A DNA stretch of 17,206 nt. Origin: Methylococcales bacterium (GTDB taxonomy: Bacteria > Pseudomonadota > Gammaproteobacteria > Methylococcales > Methylomonadaceae). The stretch is taken from NCBI GenBank assembly GCA_009692395.1, contig SHZG01000021.1, positions 1 through 17,206 of the forward strand, in the 5' to 3' direction. The notes beneath the pieces are model-generated. The model was not told where the DNA came from. It saw only the letters and a list, made by a program, of their open reading frames with translations, and searched no databases. Made by a program: the position numbers and the translations under genes. Below, piece by piece: positions 1 to 7,057 of the stretch; the stretch's first letter is position 1; every line of letters begins with the position of its first letter.

Positions 1-102
1 TTTTCCTATAGTAAATATCTGTATAATTAAAGTCTTGGGAAATCCTGCTTCGTAGCAGTTTATTACGCATTTTCTCAGATCTTCGCTGTAGGCTTTTTTC
101 AT
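1..102 (-). CDS. IS630-family transposase, N-terminal fragment running off the left edge
   Basis: Reading the minus strand from the ATG at 102 gives 34 open codons to the window edge, starting MKKAYSEDLRKCVINCYEAG. The pattern K-A-Y-S-x-D-L-R followed by a basic helix and the motif K-T-x-x-x-Q-I-F-x-I-G-K is typical of the N-terminal helix-turn-helix of IS630/Tc1-type transposases, which bind the element's ends and insert at TA dinucleotides. The catalytic DDE domain would lie beyond the window. The element's end should fall between this start codon and the broken yihY gene, roughly 105-150, but I could not define the terminal inverted repeat because the other end is absent. The family call rests on a short stretch only, but the match is characteristic. 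Confidence 0.72.
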   Translation of the reverse strand, partial: MKKAYSEDLRKCVINCYEAGFPKTLIIQIFTIGK

Positions 103-144
103 GGGATTTTATAGAAATAAATGGATTATGTTAAAACTAAAATA

Positions 145-780
145 CTATAACCACTTACCCAGCGTCAGTAATAAAATAACGACACCATCACTTAATAGTA
201 AGCCGTGAGCAACGGCATAATTGATGGCAACTTCGCTAAATATAATCAGTATCGACGCAGTCAGCACTAACAGGCAAGGATGACAAATAAAAACAGTGAA
301 ATACTTCTTTGCTTGATAAAACTGCGGGTTTCAGCAATATTAATGGCGTGATTGAAGGCATCCATCAGGGCGTTTATCCCATTGGTGGCGCAGTAAAGCG
401 TGATAAAAAAACCAAATGATAATAATATGCTGGTTTCCGATCAAATCATTAATGGTGACGACAGTGGCTTGGTAAGCGTTTTCAGGCAGTAAAGAGTGCA
501 TTTCATTGAGCAGTTGTGCCTGTAAATTATCAATGGGCAAAAAAGGTATCAAGGAAAAAAAGAAAATAATGGCAGGAAAAAGTGCCAGAAAAAAAGTGAA
601 TGCGACTGCCGATGCGCGAGTGCTAATCGCACTTTTTCGCGTGTCTATTAAAAAGAAATAGCCGATGTCATACAGCGTCAGTCCAGAAAAATAGCGCGGT
701 CGAATGGTTTTCGACCACTTCATTAGTTTTTGGAGTAAGCTGGCTAATCGTTTGTGCGATGAGGTGGCATTATTCATCAT
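145..780 (-). pseudogene. yihY/brkB-family inner-membrane protein, frameshifted twice and truncated
   Basis: The intact N-terminal reading frame (780 down to 340, 146 codons) contains the family's first membrane segment, with the pattern STRASAVAFTFFLALFPAI. After W-F-F the frame goes wrong at a run of seven A on the plus strand (405-411; T7 on the coding strand). Reading six T instead continues as ITLYCATNGINALMDAFNHA and INIAETRSFIKQRS, which is the conserved family segment (N-A-x-x-x-A-x-N-x-x-x-x-x-x-E-x-R-S-F). A second shift near 270-278 (one base missing) is needed to continue as LVLTASILIIFSEVAINYAV and so on, ending at TAG (145-147). The two shifts cancel, giving about 211 codons, whereas intact members have about 280-300, so the last membrane helices are missing. 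An IS630-type element begins immediately beyond the break and probably caused the truncation. The family was once misnamed ribonuclease BN; its function is not established. Homopolymer sequencing error could explain the first shift. Confidence 0.75.
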
Positions 781-859
781 TAGGCTATGATAGTCGTCGA
801 TTTTAAAATTACTCTGAGCAAAAAATTATTGATTAAATGATAATGGCAGCTCAAAAACC

Positions 860-865
860 TATAAT
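860..865 (+). promoter_or_regulatory. possible -10 element for the 931 gene
   Basis: A perfect TATAAT lies 65 bases upstream of the start codon of the secreted protein gene. No good TTGACA-like -35 box sits at 16-18 bases spacing (the best is ATGATA), so this is a weak prediction. Confidence 0.25.
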
Positions 866-930
866 CAATAAAGAGACACAAGCGTATCTTATATACAGTT
901 AATTACAACAACTTAACACGAGATTATCTC

Positions 931-1329
931 ATGAAAAAAACATTATTTATAACTATTGCACTATTGGTTTCAGGGAGTGCATTTGCAACCACAGATCATT
1001 ATGTATTGCGCGATGGCAATCATGTTCAACATTTAAAAATTACTGAGCTTAATAAAGAAACAACCGTCACTGCTGATGTCGATTTTGAACCGAATGCCAA
1101 TGAAAAAGGACAGGCGTGTTCAGCTGCACTTTCGGGTGAAGCCAAAAGCATGGGTGAAGGCAAATTGGTCGTCAAAAAACACGCTGAAAGTGAAGCCAGT
1201 TATTGTGAACTAAAAATTCAGCTTAGTGAAACGGGTGCAAAAATAGAGCAGTCAAAGGATTGTGATAATTTTGCCGCTGGTATTTGTCATTTTTCTAGTG
1301 ACGACAAAGAATTGCTTCAAGTTAAATAG
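931..1329 (+). CDS. small secreted four-cysteine protein of unknown function
   Basis: The protein has 132 residues. It starts with a clear Sec signal peptide (MKK, then a hydrophobic core ILFITIALLV-like, ending S-A-F-A at residue 19), so the mature protein should be periplasmic and about 113 residues long. The mature part is hydrophilic and holds four cysteines, in the contexts A-C-S-A, Y-C-E-L, D-C-D-N and I-C-H-F, which could form two disulfides. The C-terminal pattern D-C-x-x-F-x-x-G-I-C-H-F followed by a charged segment is reminiscent of small uncharacterised periplasmic proteins in Acinetobacter- and Pseudomonas-like genomes, but I do not recognise a named family. The gene is alone: it diverges from the broken yihY gene on the left and is separated by 140 bases containing a palindromic repeat from the transporter on the right. 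A weak AG-rich stretch (CGAGATTATCTC) precedes the ATG. Confidence 0.8.
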   Translation: MKKTLFITIALLVSGSAFATTDHYVLRDGNHVQHLKITELNKETTVTADVDFEPNANEKGQACSAALSGEAKSMGEGKLVVKKHAESEASYCELKIQLSETGAKIEQSKDCDNFAAGICHFSSDDKELLQVK

Positions 1330-1408
1330 CGGATCAGTTTTTACCTCTACAAAGACGGTATTCATCCAGTAGCACGCCTGTATTGTGGGGTGCAATCGCG
1401 TCATAAAT

Positions 1409-1438
1409 ATCGTTCCCACGTCAGAGCGTGGGAACGAT
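1409..1438. repeat. palindromic repeat, hairpin ATCGTTCCCACG / CGTGGGAACGAT
   Basis: A perfect 12-bp inverted repeat (1409-1420 and 1427-1438) surrounds the six-base loop TCAGAG. The same architecture, with compensating changes in the stem, recurs at 13168-13188. Elements of this type (core CCCACGC-AGA-GCGTGGG) are scattered in many gammaproteobacterial and cyanobacterial genomes as REP-like sequences. Here it lies 32 bases upstream of the transporter start. It has no T-run behind it, so it is not an obvious intrinsic terminator. Confidence 0.75.
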
Positions 1439-1469
1439 GTAATCTATACAACCCTAAGGATTATCTTGC

Positions 1470-2279
1470 ATGAATGTTTTTTACACCTTGTCTGGCTTTG
1501 CAGTTGGCTTATTAGTCGGCATAACAGGGGTAGGTGGTGGCTCATTAATGACACCGTTGCTGGTTTTTTTGTTCAATTTTCATCCAGCAACCGCAGTAGG
1601 AACAGATTTATTATTTGCCGCGCTGACTAAAGTGAGCGGCGTGTGGGTACATCATGGTAAACACGGTTCAGTTGATTGGAAAATTGTCGGCTGGTTATCG
1701 CTGGGCAGTTTACCGTTTGCAATTGCAACGTTATTCGCGCTTAACCATTTAACGTCTATTGGTAAAGAAATCACAGGCACGATTACCTTCACCTTGGGCA
1801 TTGCTTTGATACTCACAGCTTGCGCTTTGTTTGTCCGCAGTGCGTTATTACATTATGCCGAACAATTAGGGCAAATTGATGATGAGCATAGTAATCTCGA
1901 AAATGCGGCGCGTTTTAAACACTTAGAAATTCCTGCCACCGTGTTGATTGGTATGGTGTTAGGCGTATTAGTCACGCTAACGTCCGTTGGCGCAGGCGCA
2001 TTAGGTACAGTGGCGTTGTTATTTTTATATCCAAGAATGACCACGCTGAAAATTGTCGGCACCGATTTAGCACACGCAATTCCACTGACGGCGATTGCAG
2101 GTTTTGGGCATTGGATGCTAGGTAATGTCGATTTCGTATTATTGAGCAGTTTATTAATGGGTTCAATACCTGGTATCTGGATTGGTAGCCATTTGAGCGC
2201 GAAAATCCCTGAAAAAGTGTTACGTCCTGTATTGGCAACGGTGTTATTGCTGATTGGTCTTAAGTTTGTGCTGAGTTAA
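1470..2279 (+). CDS. TauE/SafE-family membrane transporter (sulfite/organoanion exporter type)
   Basis: The product is a polytopic membrane protein of 269 residues with the internal two-fold repeat of the TauE/SafE (formerly DUF81) family. The first half carries G-L-L-V-G-I-T-G-V-G-G-G-S-L-M-T-P-L and A-V-G-T-D-L-L-F-A-A, and the second half carries the matching V-T-L-T-S-V-G-A-G-A-L-G and I-V-G-T-D-L-A-H-A. Length is normal for the family and about eight hydrophobic segments are visible. Family members are linked to export of sulfite, sulfoacetate or other small sulfonated or organic anions; the substrate here is unknown. The start at 1470 is supported by CTAAGGA twelve bases upstream. The gene ends 21 bases before the first asparagine-synthetase-like gene, so it may be the leading gene of that operon and could move its substrate or product. 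That link is inference from spacing only. Confidence 0.88.
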   Translation: MNVFYTLSGFAVGLLVGITGVGGGSLMTPLLVFLFNFHPATAVGTDLLFAALTKVSGVWVHHGKHGSVDWKIVGWLSLGSLPFAIATLFALNHLTSIGKEITGTITFTLGIALILTACALFVRSALLHYAEQLGQIDDEHSNLENAARFKHLEIPATVLIGMVLGVLVTLTSVGAGALGTVALLFLYPRMTTLKIVGTDLAHAIPLTAIAGFGHWMLGNVDFVLLSSLLMGSIPGIWIGSHLSAKIPEKVLRPVLATVLLLIGLKFVLS

Positions 2280-2300
2280 GTCTAACTATCATCAACCTGT

Positions 2301-3740
2301 ATGACTAACTCGAAACATCAGAGTTTTTTCCGTCAGTCGCCTGAGGGTCGAATGTTAACCCGTGAGGCGTATTCCGTTTCCCCGTTATATTTTTTCAATC
2401 AGCCCATTCCAACCGCAGCGGGCAACAAATGGTTGGTTTCTCATAGCCTTCGAGAACTCGGTTTTTACGTCAATTATCGACCCAGTCCCGAAGGCATTCG
2501 CGATTTTCTGTGTTACGGATTTGTGCCTGCGCCGCGCACTATTTTTCAGGGCATATCCGCTGTGCCGTCTGGCATGAGTTGTCAGCTACCGTTTGCTAAC
2601 GAGGACATTAGTTGGCACGTTGCTGATACACCCGCGATAAGACCGTCACCACAACAGCCAGAAAGCACCTTTTTACAACAACTATCTGCACACACTGCAA
2701 TAGCTAAAGCGGCGGTATTGTTATCAGGCGGTTTGGATAGCGCGATGATTGCCGCCGCCGCTCACGCCGCAGGAACACCGATTACGGCTTATCATGCACG
2801 CTTTAGTGGTGCTGATACCAGCGCGGGTTCTGATACTCATGCCGCGCGAATGACTGTTCAACATTTGGGTATAGCACACAAAGAAATCGTCATAAATTCA
2901 TTGGACGCACTACGTTGGTTTGGTCGCGTAGTGGACGCATTAGATCAACCGTTAGGTGATCCTGTGCTGTTACCCTTTTATTGCCTCTTTAAAAAGATTT
3001 ATCAACACCAACCGCAACACACGGTACTCACAGGCGAAGGCGGCGATCAATTATTCGGTTCGTGGTCGATGAAACCCATGCTTATGCGTGAGTTATACCC
3101 CGAAGCGGGCTACCGTCAAGAGCAAGGCTATCTAGCTAGTTTTCATAAATTTGCCGATGAATGGGACGCGCTAATTTCTGCAAAATTAGGTCAACAGCTA
3201 GACAATACGGTTGAACTGGAAAGCCCGATTAAACAGGCCTTTGCTTCATCACCGTCAGCCGATTTTTGTAATCAATTGCGTTGGGTCGATTTACAATTAA
3301 AGGGACTGCAACATATTGTGCCTAGAATAGACGCAATGGCAAAAGCCCATCAACTGACTTTACACCATCCGTTCTTTCAAACTGACATGATTGAATTGGG
3401 CATCGCCTTGCCTAATCATTTGAAATTATCAGGTGCAACAGATAAAGTGCTATTAAAAATGCTGGCGCGTTCCTATTTGCCTGAGCAAGTCGTTGACCGC
3501 CGTAAACAAGGTATGGGCGTGCCGACCAGTCAATGGTTTCGCCTTGGTTTGCGCCCATTAGCGATGTATTGGTTAAACAAAAATAGAGTGGCGAAATCGG
3601 GGCTATTAAATCCTGATACCGTACAAGCCATAAGACAGCAAACCCTCACATCTAGTGACGGACGCGGTAGACGTTGGGGTGATAGGCTGTGGATGTTGTG
3701 TGTTTTAGAATGCTGGTTTGCGAGTTTAGAGGGTAAGTGA
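2301..3740 (+). CDS. asparagine-synthetase-like ATP-dependent amide ligase, glutaminase domain truncated
   Basis: The product has 479 residues. The C-terminal synthetase domain is clear: the PP-loop ATP motif S-G-G-L-D-S at 142-147, L-D-Q-P-L-G-D-P near residue 215, G-E-G-G-D-Q-L-F-G at 245-253, and the late lysine motif R-R-K-Q-G-M-G-V-P followed by W-F. These residues adenylate a carboxylate (normally aspartate) before amide formation. The N-terminal Ntn glutaminase domain is reduced to about 95 residues. It begins within the part that normally follows the first strands (S-V-S-P-L-Y-F-F) and keeps the G-F-V-P-A-P-R-T-I-F-Q-G-I end segment. There is no cysteine at position 2, so glutamine cannot be the nitrogen donor by the usual route. 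It may use free ammonia, or an amine as in lasso-peptide cyclases and beta-lactam synthetases. Glu246 of GEGGD is kept, unlike the Tyr seen in beta-lactam synthetases. No strong ribosome binding site precedes the ATG. The next gene starts at the very next base. Confidence 0.85.
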   Translation: MTNSKHQSFFRQSPEGRMLTREAYSVSPLYFFNQPIPTAAGNKWLVSHSLRELGFYVNYRPSPEGIRDFLCYGFVPAPRTIFQGISAVPSGMSCQLPFANEDISWHVADTPAIRPSPQQPESTFLQQLSAHTAIAKAAVLLSGGLDSAMIAAAAHAAGTPITAYHARFSGADTSAGSDTHAARMTVQHLGIAHKEIVINSLDALRWFGRVVDALDQPLGDPVLLPFYCLFKKIYQHQPQHTVLTGEGGDQLFGSWSMKPMLMRELYPEAGYRQEQGYLASFHKFADEWDALISAKLGQQLDNTVELESPIKQAFASSPSADFCNQLRWVDLQLKGLQHIVPRIDAMAKAHQLTLHHPFFQTDMIELGIALPNHLKLSGATDKVLLKMLARSYLPEQVVDRRKQGMGVPTSQWFRLGLRPLAMYWLNKNRVAKSGLLNPDTVQAIRQQTLTSSDGRGRRWGDRLWMLCVLECWFASLEGK

Positions 3741-4709
3741 ATGAAGTGTATTAAATGTAATAAAGATTCAAAGAAAAAAGACCGTATAAGCAGCGGTGGA
3801 CGTTGCCCATCCTGTCATCATTCATTTGTTGCTGACCCTGCGGAACACGGCGTAACTGATATGGCAATAAAATCAGCGGAAGACGAGATTTCAGCTCAAG
3901 GAACGCTGTATTTTTCTAAAGACCAGCTCAAGTATCAATTACAGCGTAAGCTCAAGAAAAAATTGCGGACGTTTAATATTGCGGTATTAGTTGCGGCGAT
4001 TATCTTACTATTCGCCATCATCAAAGGCGGGGGTTTTTTCGTATTAGCGATATTTAGTGGTTTTATAGCGATTGCCATCCTCGTTGGACGTTTTAAGTGC
4101 GCTAACAGTATTAGCAAACTGGATATGCTGGTCTTTAAATGGACAGTCGTTAATCCCCATAAAAAACTACTCACCGCAGAAAAATACAAAGCCTCGAAGA
4201 GCAGTAAACGCAGCAGCAACTTAGATGATATTTCTTTTGATCGTGTACTAATATGCGATCGTAATGAAACGGTGGATTTTTTTCTCAGTAACTTATTTCA
4301 CTTCCATTATTCCTGCCCTGTATTAGGTGGCAATGGCTATCCAGAAGCGATTTATGAAGATATGCTGACGCGCTTAAAACAAAATCCCAATTTGCAAGTG
4401 TTTCTCCTGCATGATTATTCACCCGCAGGCGCGGCATGTGTACGCCGTGTTAAAACTGACCCTAAATGGTTTGGTGGGCAACCATTGAATATCGTGGATT
4501 TAGGCTTAAACATAGGGCAGAAAAAATTATTCAAAGCCATGACGATTAAAAAAGCCGATCGCAACAAAAAAATCAGTGAAAACGCTGAATTGTCGCTATT
4601 TCAACCTGCCGTATTGGTGGCAATGTGTGGCGCGGCAATTAATGAAGGTTTACCTTTTGACTTCATTACCTCCGTTGCCGCCGCTGACCGCAGTGATGGT
4701 TATGGTTGA
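3741..4709 (+). CDS. zinc-ribbon, two-helix membrane protein with possible TOPRIM-like C-terminal domain
   Basis: I do not recognise this 322-residue protein as a named family. It has three visible parts. The N-terminus has cysteines 3, 6, 22 and 25 (C-x2-C-x15-C-x2-C), a zinc-ribbon spacing. After a basic stretch (Q-R-K-L-K-K-K-L-R) come two hydrophobic segments at about 78-94 and 98-116, with only a short G-G-G turn between them, forming a membrane hairpin. From about 165 to the end lies a soluble alpha/beta domain: D-R-V-L-I-C-D-R-N-E, then G-G-N-G-Y-P (195-201), then Q-V-F-L-L-H-D-Y-S-P-A-G (219-230). The order strand, G-Y-P, strand ending in D-x-x-P-x-G resembles the TOPRIM fold of Spo11/TopoVI-A, but catalytic acids are not fully matched, so this is a tentative fold guess. 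The gene starts directly after the first synthetase stop and ends 3 bases before the second, so co-expression is very likely. Confidence 0.8.
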   Translation: MKCIKCNKDSKKKDRISSGGRCPSCHHSFVADPAEHGVTDMAIKSAEDEISAQGTLYFSKDQLKYQLQRKLKKKLRTFNIAVLVAAIILLFAIIKGGGFFVLAIFSGFIAIAILVGRFKCANSISKLDMLVFKWTVVNPHKKLLTAEKYKASKSSKRSSNLDDISFDRVLICDRNETVDFFLSNLFHFHYSCPVLGGNGYPEAIYEDMLTRLKQNPNLQVFLLHDYSPAGAACVRRVKTDPKWFGGQPLNIVDLGLNIGQKKLFKAMTIKKADRNKKISENAELSLFQPAVLVAMCGAAINEGLPFDFITSVAAADRSDGYG

Positions 4710-4712
4710 TTT

Positions 4713-6455
4713 ATGAGTCGCTTTCAAGTGTATTGTGGCGCGGCATCTGAACGCTTTGCCCACTCGCTAAGCCAAGATTGGCAAGCACTGAGTCATAATG
4801 ACTGTGTGTTTGCTTTTATGCCTGACAGCCGCTGTGATATTGGTGAACATGGTACGCTGTTTGCGTCACCTGATGGGCGTTGTGTCGGAATTTTTTCGGG
4901 TAAATTATTCAACTTGGCGAGTTTAACCCAAGGTTTTGCTAATGAGATAACAACGGCTCAAAAACTGGGCGTGTTATTCCAACAACTACACGCGCAACAC
5001 GGCTTAGATTTTCCGCGCCAGTTGCAAGGCTTCTTTGCGCTTGTCATGGTGATTGATGGCAAACTATTGGCAGTGCGTGATGCGATTGGTGAACGCCCTG
5101 TGTACATTTTGCAAAGCCCGACTAACGTTATCATTAGCGACCGTTTAGCGGTATTAATGAGCCATCCCGACTGTAGCCGCGTTATCAACCCTGCGGGTGT
5201 CAGTGATTTTTTAAGCACAGGTTTTTCACCGTTTGAACGCACGCCTGTACAAGGTATCAGCAAACTGCAAGCGGGCGTTATTGCTGTCATTAAACCATCT
5301 GTCATTGAAAGCTATCATTATCACCAGTTAAATGATGGTAGTGTGGGCAATCACACTACCGAAGAACAAAGCATCGCAGAGGTTAGAGCCGCGTTAGACT
5401 TAGCGATTGCTAACCGCCTTGAAGCCAACACTAAAACAGGCTTATTGTTATCAGGCGGCTTAGATTCCAGCTTAGTGGGTGCATTAGTTGGCGGACATAA
5501 TCTCACCGCCGCCTATTCGCTGAATTTTGGAAGCGAATATCGCAATGAATTAGAGTTTTCTGGCTTAATGGCAAAACACTTGGGCATTCCAGCGCGAGTC
5601 ATTACCGTGACTTCTGAGAGGATAAAAGCCAAATTTCTCCAGACTGCGACTATCTTGGATGAGCCGATAGGCGACCCATTAACCGTGCCGAATATTATTG
5701 TCGTCGAAGAAGCGGCAAAAGAAGTGCAGTTGGTGTTTAACGGCGAAGGCGGCGATCCTGTGTTCGGTGGCCCGAAAAACTTGCCGATTATGGCTTATGA
5801 AGCCTACAGCGGCGCAATGCAGGAATTTTCTCGTGAAGAGTTATATCTGATGGCTTATAACAAAGGGCATGAACATTTGCCCGCTTTATTATCCAAGGAT
5901 TTTCAGCAACAACTTAAACACTCTGCTAGTTCTGCGGAATTACTCGCACCTTTTTTGAATGACAGCCGCTTTAGCTCATATTTACACCGTTTGATGCACA
6001 TTAATTTGCGTTTAAAAGGCGGTTCGCAAATTTTACCTAAAGTATTAAAAGCCTCAGCAGCGGCAGGCATTGCGGTACGTTCGCCGTTATTTGATAGACA
6101 ACTAGCAGAATTGGCATTTAGTTTGCCACCCGCGATGAAGTTAAACGGCTCGGTGGAAAAATATGTTTTAAAGCAATCTGTTAGTGATATTGTACCCGCG
6201 TCGATTATTGCAAGACCTAAATCGGGAATGTTAGTACCTGTTCATTACTGGTTTAATAAAGAATTAAAGAAATTTGCGAAAGACGTGTTATTACATCGCA
6301 ACGCTAAAATTCGCAATCTAATCGAACCCAAAGCACTGCAAAACTTAATTGACTTTAAAGGTGGAGGTATCCGACCTTATTACGGTGATAGATTATGGCT
6401 CTTGTTATCCCTAGAATTATGGATGCAAGCTCACAACATTTCTGACGGACTGTAA
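4713..6455 (+). CDS. asparagine-synthetase-like amide ligase with inactive glutaminase domain
   Basis: The product has 580 residues, close to a full-length class B asparagine synthetase. The N-terminal Ntn-type domain (about 1-200) keeps recognisable segments (G-I-F-S-G-K-L-F-N, V-R-D-A-I-G-E-R-P-V-Y, G-F-S-P-F-E-R-T-P-V-Q-G-I) but starts M-S-R-F, without the catalytic Cys2. It therefore should not hydrolyse glutamine. The synthetase domain has S-G-G-L-D-S-S at 247-253, L-D-E-P-I-G-D-P near 320, G-E-G-G-D-P-V-F-G-G at 344-353, and A-R-P-K-S-G-M-L-V-P-x-x-Y-W-F near the end. The C-terminus Y-G-D-R-L-W-L-L-L-S-L-E-L-W matches W-G-D-R-L-W-M-L in the protein at 2301, so the two are diverged paralogues that may pair. 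It probably activates a carboxylate with ATP and joins it to ammonia or an amine. Substrate unknown. The following gene begins 3 bases after the stop codon. Confidence 0.87.
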   Translation: MSRFQVYCGAASERFAHSLSQDWQALSHNDCVFAFMPDSRCDIGEHGTLFASPDGRCVGIFSGKLFNLASLTQGFANEITTAQKLGVLFQQLHAQHGLDFPRQLQGFFALVMVIDGKLLAVRDAIGERPVYILQSPTNVIISDRLAVLMSHPDCSRVINPAGVSDFLSTGFSPFERTPVQGISKLQAGVIAVIKPSVIESYHYHQLNDGSVGNHTTEEQSIAEVRAALDLAIANRLEANTKTGLLLSGGLDSSLVGALVGGHNLTAAYSLNFGSEYRNELEFSGLMAKHLGIPARVITVTSERIKAKFLQTATILDEPIGDPLTVPNIIVVEEAAKEVQLVFNGEGGDPVFGGPKNLPIMAYEAYSGAMQEFSREELYLMAYNKGHEHLPALLSKDFQQQLKHSASSAELLAPFLNDSRFSSYLHRLMHINLRLKGGSQILPKVLKASAAAGIAVRSPLFDRQLAELAFSLPPAMKLNGSVEKYVLKQSVSDIVPASIIARPKSGMLVPVHYWFNKELKKFAKDVLLHRNAKIRNLIEPKALQNLIDFKGGGIRPYYGDRLWLLLSLELWMQAHNISDGL

Positions 6456-6458
6456 CTC

Positions 6459-7023
6459 ATGAAATCGAACGCTTTGTTTTTCACTTTATTACTTAGTGTA
6501 TGCTTGGCTGGCACTCAAGTCGCCGTCGCCGATGCGAGTTTATTTAATTTCGGCTCTGGTAAAGGCAAAGAAACACCAGTTGTAGGCGTGAGTGCCGAAA
6601 AAATAACGGCTACTATCAAAACAATTCCCGACATCGGCGCGGCGATTAAGCAGATTGATTTAATTGAAGGTATTCGCGCTATGGATGGTGAAATTGCCAG
6701 TAAAGGGGGAGTTAAAAATTTTAGTGAATTTGGACTTGCAAGCCTTAGAGCATCATCCTGAACAACGGAAAGCCTTAGATAAAACGGAGGCTAACATTAT
6801 TTCTGCGGTATTTGCCGAACACAACGACATCACTAAATTACGGGTGATTGTCAAAATACCTAGCCCTAAAGGCGATTATCAAAGTGCCGCTAAAGTATTT
6901 TCCTTTACCCGTGCAATATGGGATTTAACTAAAAGCGACCCTCGCTATTATCGAGACTCGCTAAATGGCGCGGCAAATCTATTAGCACTGGGTGATTATG
7001 TCGTACTAACGGAACAAGGTTGA
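6459..7023 (+). pseudogene. secreted protein of unknown function, interrupted by a one-base frameshift
   Basis: The frame from the ATG at 6459 opens with a Sec signal peptide (MKSNALFFTLLLSVCLAGTQ, with likely cleavage after A-V-A or A-D-A near residue 25) and a Gly/Lys-rich start of the mature part, and stops at 6761. A second frame running from before the break to the stop at 7023 carries the remainder: D-L-Q-A-L-E-H-H-P-E-Q-R-K-A, then E-A-N-I-I-S-A-V-F-A-E-H-N, and so on. Removing one G from the G5 run at 6705-6709 joins them as A-S-K-G-E-L-K-I-L-V-N-L-D-L and gives a 187-residue protein without an internal stop. The product would be periplasmic or exported and is not recognisable by family. 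It lies between the second synthetase and the cupin gene with operon-like spacing. Alternatives to a mutation are a sequencing error in the G-run or programmed slippage on AAAGGGGGA. Confidence 0.68.
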
Positions 7024-7057
7024 ATACGCGGTTATTAAATCGACCAGAGGATGAATA

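Noticed and set aside
1385..1630. Plus-strand open frame overlapping the transporter
   Set aside because: Out of frame with the clear TauE/SafE gene, begins inside the palindromic repeat, and shows no protein-like pattern.
2301..6455. Lasso-peptide biosynthetic cluster
   Set aside because: Two McjC-like fold proteins are present, but no B-type transglutaminase/cysteine-protease protein, no RRE domain, no precursor gene and no ABC exporter were found.
2301..6455. Beta-lactam or carbapenem synthetase (BLS/CarA)
   Set aside because: Both proteins keep Glu in GEGGD instead of the Tyr of those enzymes, and no CarB-like crotonase or synthase gene is nearby.
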